From contig CAZTKP010000130.1 in NCBI GenBank assembly GCA_964614215.1, forward strand, positions 1 through 7,445: a stretch of DNA of 7,445 bases, written 5' to 3'. This DNA is from CAZTKP01 sp964614215. GTDB taxonomy: Bacteria > UBP6 > UBA1177. A program made the translations under genes and the position numbers. Below are positions 6,146-7,445 of this stretch, one piece after another. The notes under the pieces were generated by a model. The model made no database searches, was not told the DNA's origin, and worked only from the letters and a program-made list of their open reading frames with translations. Positions within the stretch are counted from its first letter, which is position 1; every line of letters begins with the position of its first letter.

Positions 6146-7408
6146 TCAACCCTCCTTTAGATCTATAGCACAGCCTTTTAAAAGTGCCAGTTTACTTAGC
6201 GGCGGACCGACAAGTTCATTGAAGAAAACACTCATAAGGACAACGTTGACCATGGTGTCCACCACTGTTGAATATTCATGGGTGAGATTCTGCATTTGAG
6301 GTGATGCCTGGATAAGCAGCACAAGACCGATAGCCACACCTGCCTGGGGAAGCATGCAGAAACCCATGAAATTTGTTATTTTCTTTTCAACATTACAGAT
6401 CCTGCAACCAGAATATACGCCGAAATATTTGCCTGCAGCCCTGGCTGCAATATAGGCAAACCCGTAGATAAGGATCGAACTTTGTGAAAGAACATCAAGA
6501 CTCAGTTCTGTTCCCGCGATGACAAAAAACAAAGCATAAACAGGTGGAGTTACAGGAAGTATGGCTCGGAAGATCCTGTTATTTTCAGCAGACATATTGA
6601 TAAGAACTGCTCCGGCAGCCATATTTGTAAGAAGCGGTGAAAGTTTGAACACGACGGATATTGCAATTGTCAGAAAAAGCAGTCCCAGAAAGATAACGAG
6701 AACTTCGTTAGTCTGTTTTCTGTTTTTTATAGTGTAATGCATGATAAGTCCGCTTATAATACCGGCTACTACGGACAGGACGACTTCCATGACAGCATGG
6801 AAAATGATGGAAAATGTCGCGGCATCAGCAGTGCCGGTACCTGTGAGATTGGATGCAAAAGCGAAGATAATTCCGAAAAGGATAACGCAGCCCGCATCGT
6901 CAAGTGCAACGATCCCGAAAAGATAGTCAACGAACTTTCCGCGGCACCTTAAAGACTGTACGATAGCAACAGTTGCGGCAGGTGCAGTCGCTGAAGCTAT
7001 AGCTCCGAGCATGAGCGCAAAGGGTAGTGGAAAGTCAAGAAACCACAGAATTAAAGTCACCGCACCGAAAGAGGCCAGAAGCTGAACAAGGGTGATTATT
7101 ATCATCGCCTTGCCTGTCCGTTTTAGTTTTCCCCAGTAAAATTCGCCACCTATGGTTATTGCGATAATCCCAAGAGCTATCTCAGTAATTATTGAAAATC
7201 CTTCACCCATGTGGTGGGGAAAAACGCCGAGCACAGATTCACTTACAATGATGCCTGCGATAATGTATCCGGTGATATGAGGAAGTTTCACTTTTGCTGC
7301 GATATTTCCGATGATCCAACCCGCGATAAGAAGAATTCCCGCACCGAAAACAGGGTTGTGACCAAGCAGTTCCTTAAAATGAAGTACAGTATTTAAAATA
7401 GAGTCCAT
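6146..7408 (-). CDS. CPA2-family cation:proton antiporter (Na+/H+ or K+/H+ exchanger)
   Basis: Polytopic inner-membrane antiporter of about 420 residues, the normal length for a Na_H_Exchanger core without the C-terminal TrkA-N domain of KefB/KefC. Hydrophobic helices run through most of the protein. Helix 4 unwound motif ASATAPAATVAI (138-149) and helix 5 ALDDAGCVILFG (168-179) carry Asp170-Asp171, the paired-Asp ion site seen in electrogenic NhaA/NapA-type exchangers. R323 and K327 in ARAAGKYFG sit where these proteins have a conserved basic residue, and MLPQAGVAIGL (352-362) and ELVGPPLSKLAL (398-409) are typical late motifs. The ion cannot be told. ATG 7408 has only a weak GGA 6 nt upstream, and the frame stays open to the right edge (KLSGTFFGLE before M), so an earlier start is possible. 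First visible gene of the operon with EIIA-PII and ThyX; its promoter is outside the window. Confidence 0.9.
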   Translation of the reverse strand: MDSILNTVLHFKELLGHNPVFGAGILLIAGWIIGNIAAKVKLPHITGYIIAGIIVSESVLGVFPHHMGEGFSIITEIALGIIAITIGGEFYWGKLKRTGKAMIIITLVQLLASFGAVTLILWFLDFPLPFALMLGAIASATAPAATVAIVQSLRCRGKFVDYLFGIVALDDAGCVILFGIIFAFASNLTGTGTADAATFSIIFHAVMEVVLSVVAGIISGLIMHYTIKNRKQTNEVLVIFLGLLFLTIAISVVFKLSPLLTNMAAGAVLINMSAENNRIFRAILPVTPPVYALFFVIAGTELSLDVLSQSSILIYGFAYIAARAAGKYFGVYSGCRICNVEKKITNFMGFCMLPQAGVAIGLVLLIQASPQMQNLTHEYSTVVDTMVNVVLMSVFFNELVGPPLSKLALLKGCAIDLKEG

Positions 7409-7445
7409 TTCCAGTCCGAAAAAAGTTCCAGACAGTTTCGCTTTT

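Noticed and set aside
6146..7408. KefB/KefC glutathione-gated potassium channel
   Set aside because: The protein stops at about 420 residues, lacks the C-terminal RCK/TrkA-N domain, and carries an Asp-Asp pair in helix 5.
1..7445. CRISPR array or cas genes accompanying the CARF-like nuclease
   Set aside because: No direct repeats with regular spacing were seen by eye, intergenic space is minimal, and no other gene resembles a Cas protein.

Overview
This is a protein-coding bacterial window of moderate G+C (roughly 40-45% by eye), densely packed, with six genes (one cut by the left edge) and no RNA genes, insertion sequences or CRISPR repeats visible. A methyl-accepting chemotaxis receptor indicates a motile bacterium. 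A double-length flavin-dependent thymidylate synthase and the end of a secreted protein that resembles myxobacterial-type von Willebrand factor A proteins recall Deltaproteobacteria/Myxococcota and assorted anaerobic phyla, but the sequence does not allow a firm taxonomic assignment.

Layout. 1-429 (+) is the 3' end of a probably secreted beta-rich protein. It converges, with a 5-bp gap, on a chemoreceptor gene on the minus strand (435-2129). That gene is divergent from a plus-strand gene (2256-3851), and both are driven from a 126-bp intergenic region holding two back-to-back sigma70-like promoters and a perfect 17-bp inverted repeat over the chemoreceptor -10 box. The plus-strand gene ends exactly where the next minus-strand gene ends (3851/3852, zero gap). 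From the right edge runs a tight minus-strand operon: a CPA2-type cation:proton antiporter (7408-6146), a PTS EIIA domain fused to a PII-like domain (6144-5320), and a double-domain ThyX (5306-3852), with gaps of 1 and 13 bp.

The most interesting gene is 2256-3851. Its N-terminus follows the pattern of the CARF domain of Card1/Can2 (DUF1887-type) effectors, and its C-terminus carries an E...D...ExK restriction-endonuclease core. About 200 mostly helical residues lie between them, more than in the classic enzymes, and no CRISPR locus is visible nearby. It is a candidate orphan, enlarged Card1-like nuclease. The second notable point is the EIIA-PII fusion beside an antiporter, which suggests a dedicated cytoplasmic sensor/regulator of ion transport. 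The chemoreceptor ends in a consensus CheR/CheB-tethering pentapeptide. The genes do not form one pathway: the right-hand operon concerns ion homeostasis plus dTMP synthesis, and the central divergent pair appears to be separate transcription units.
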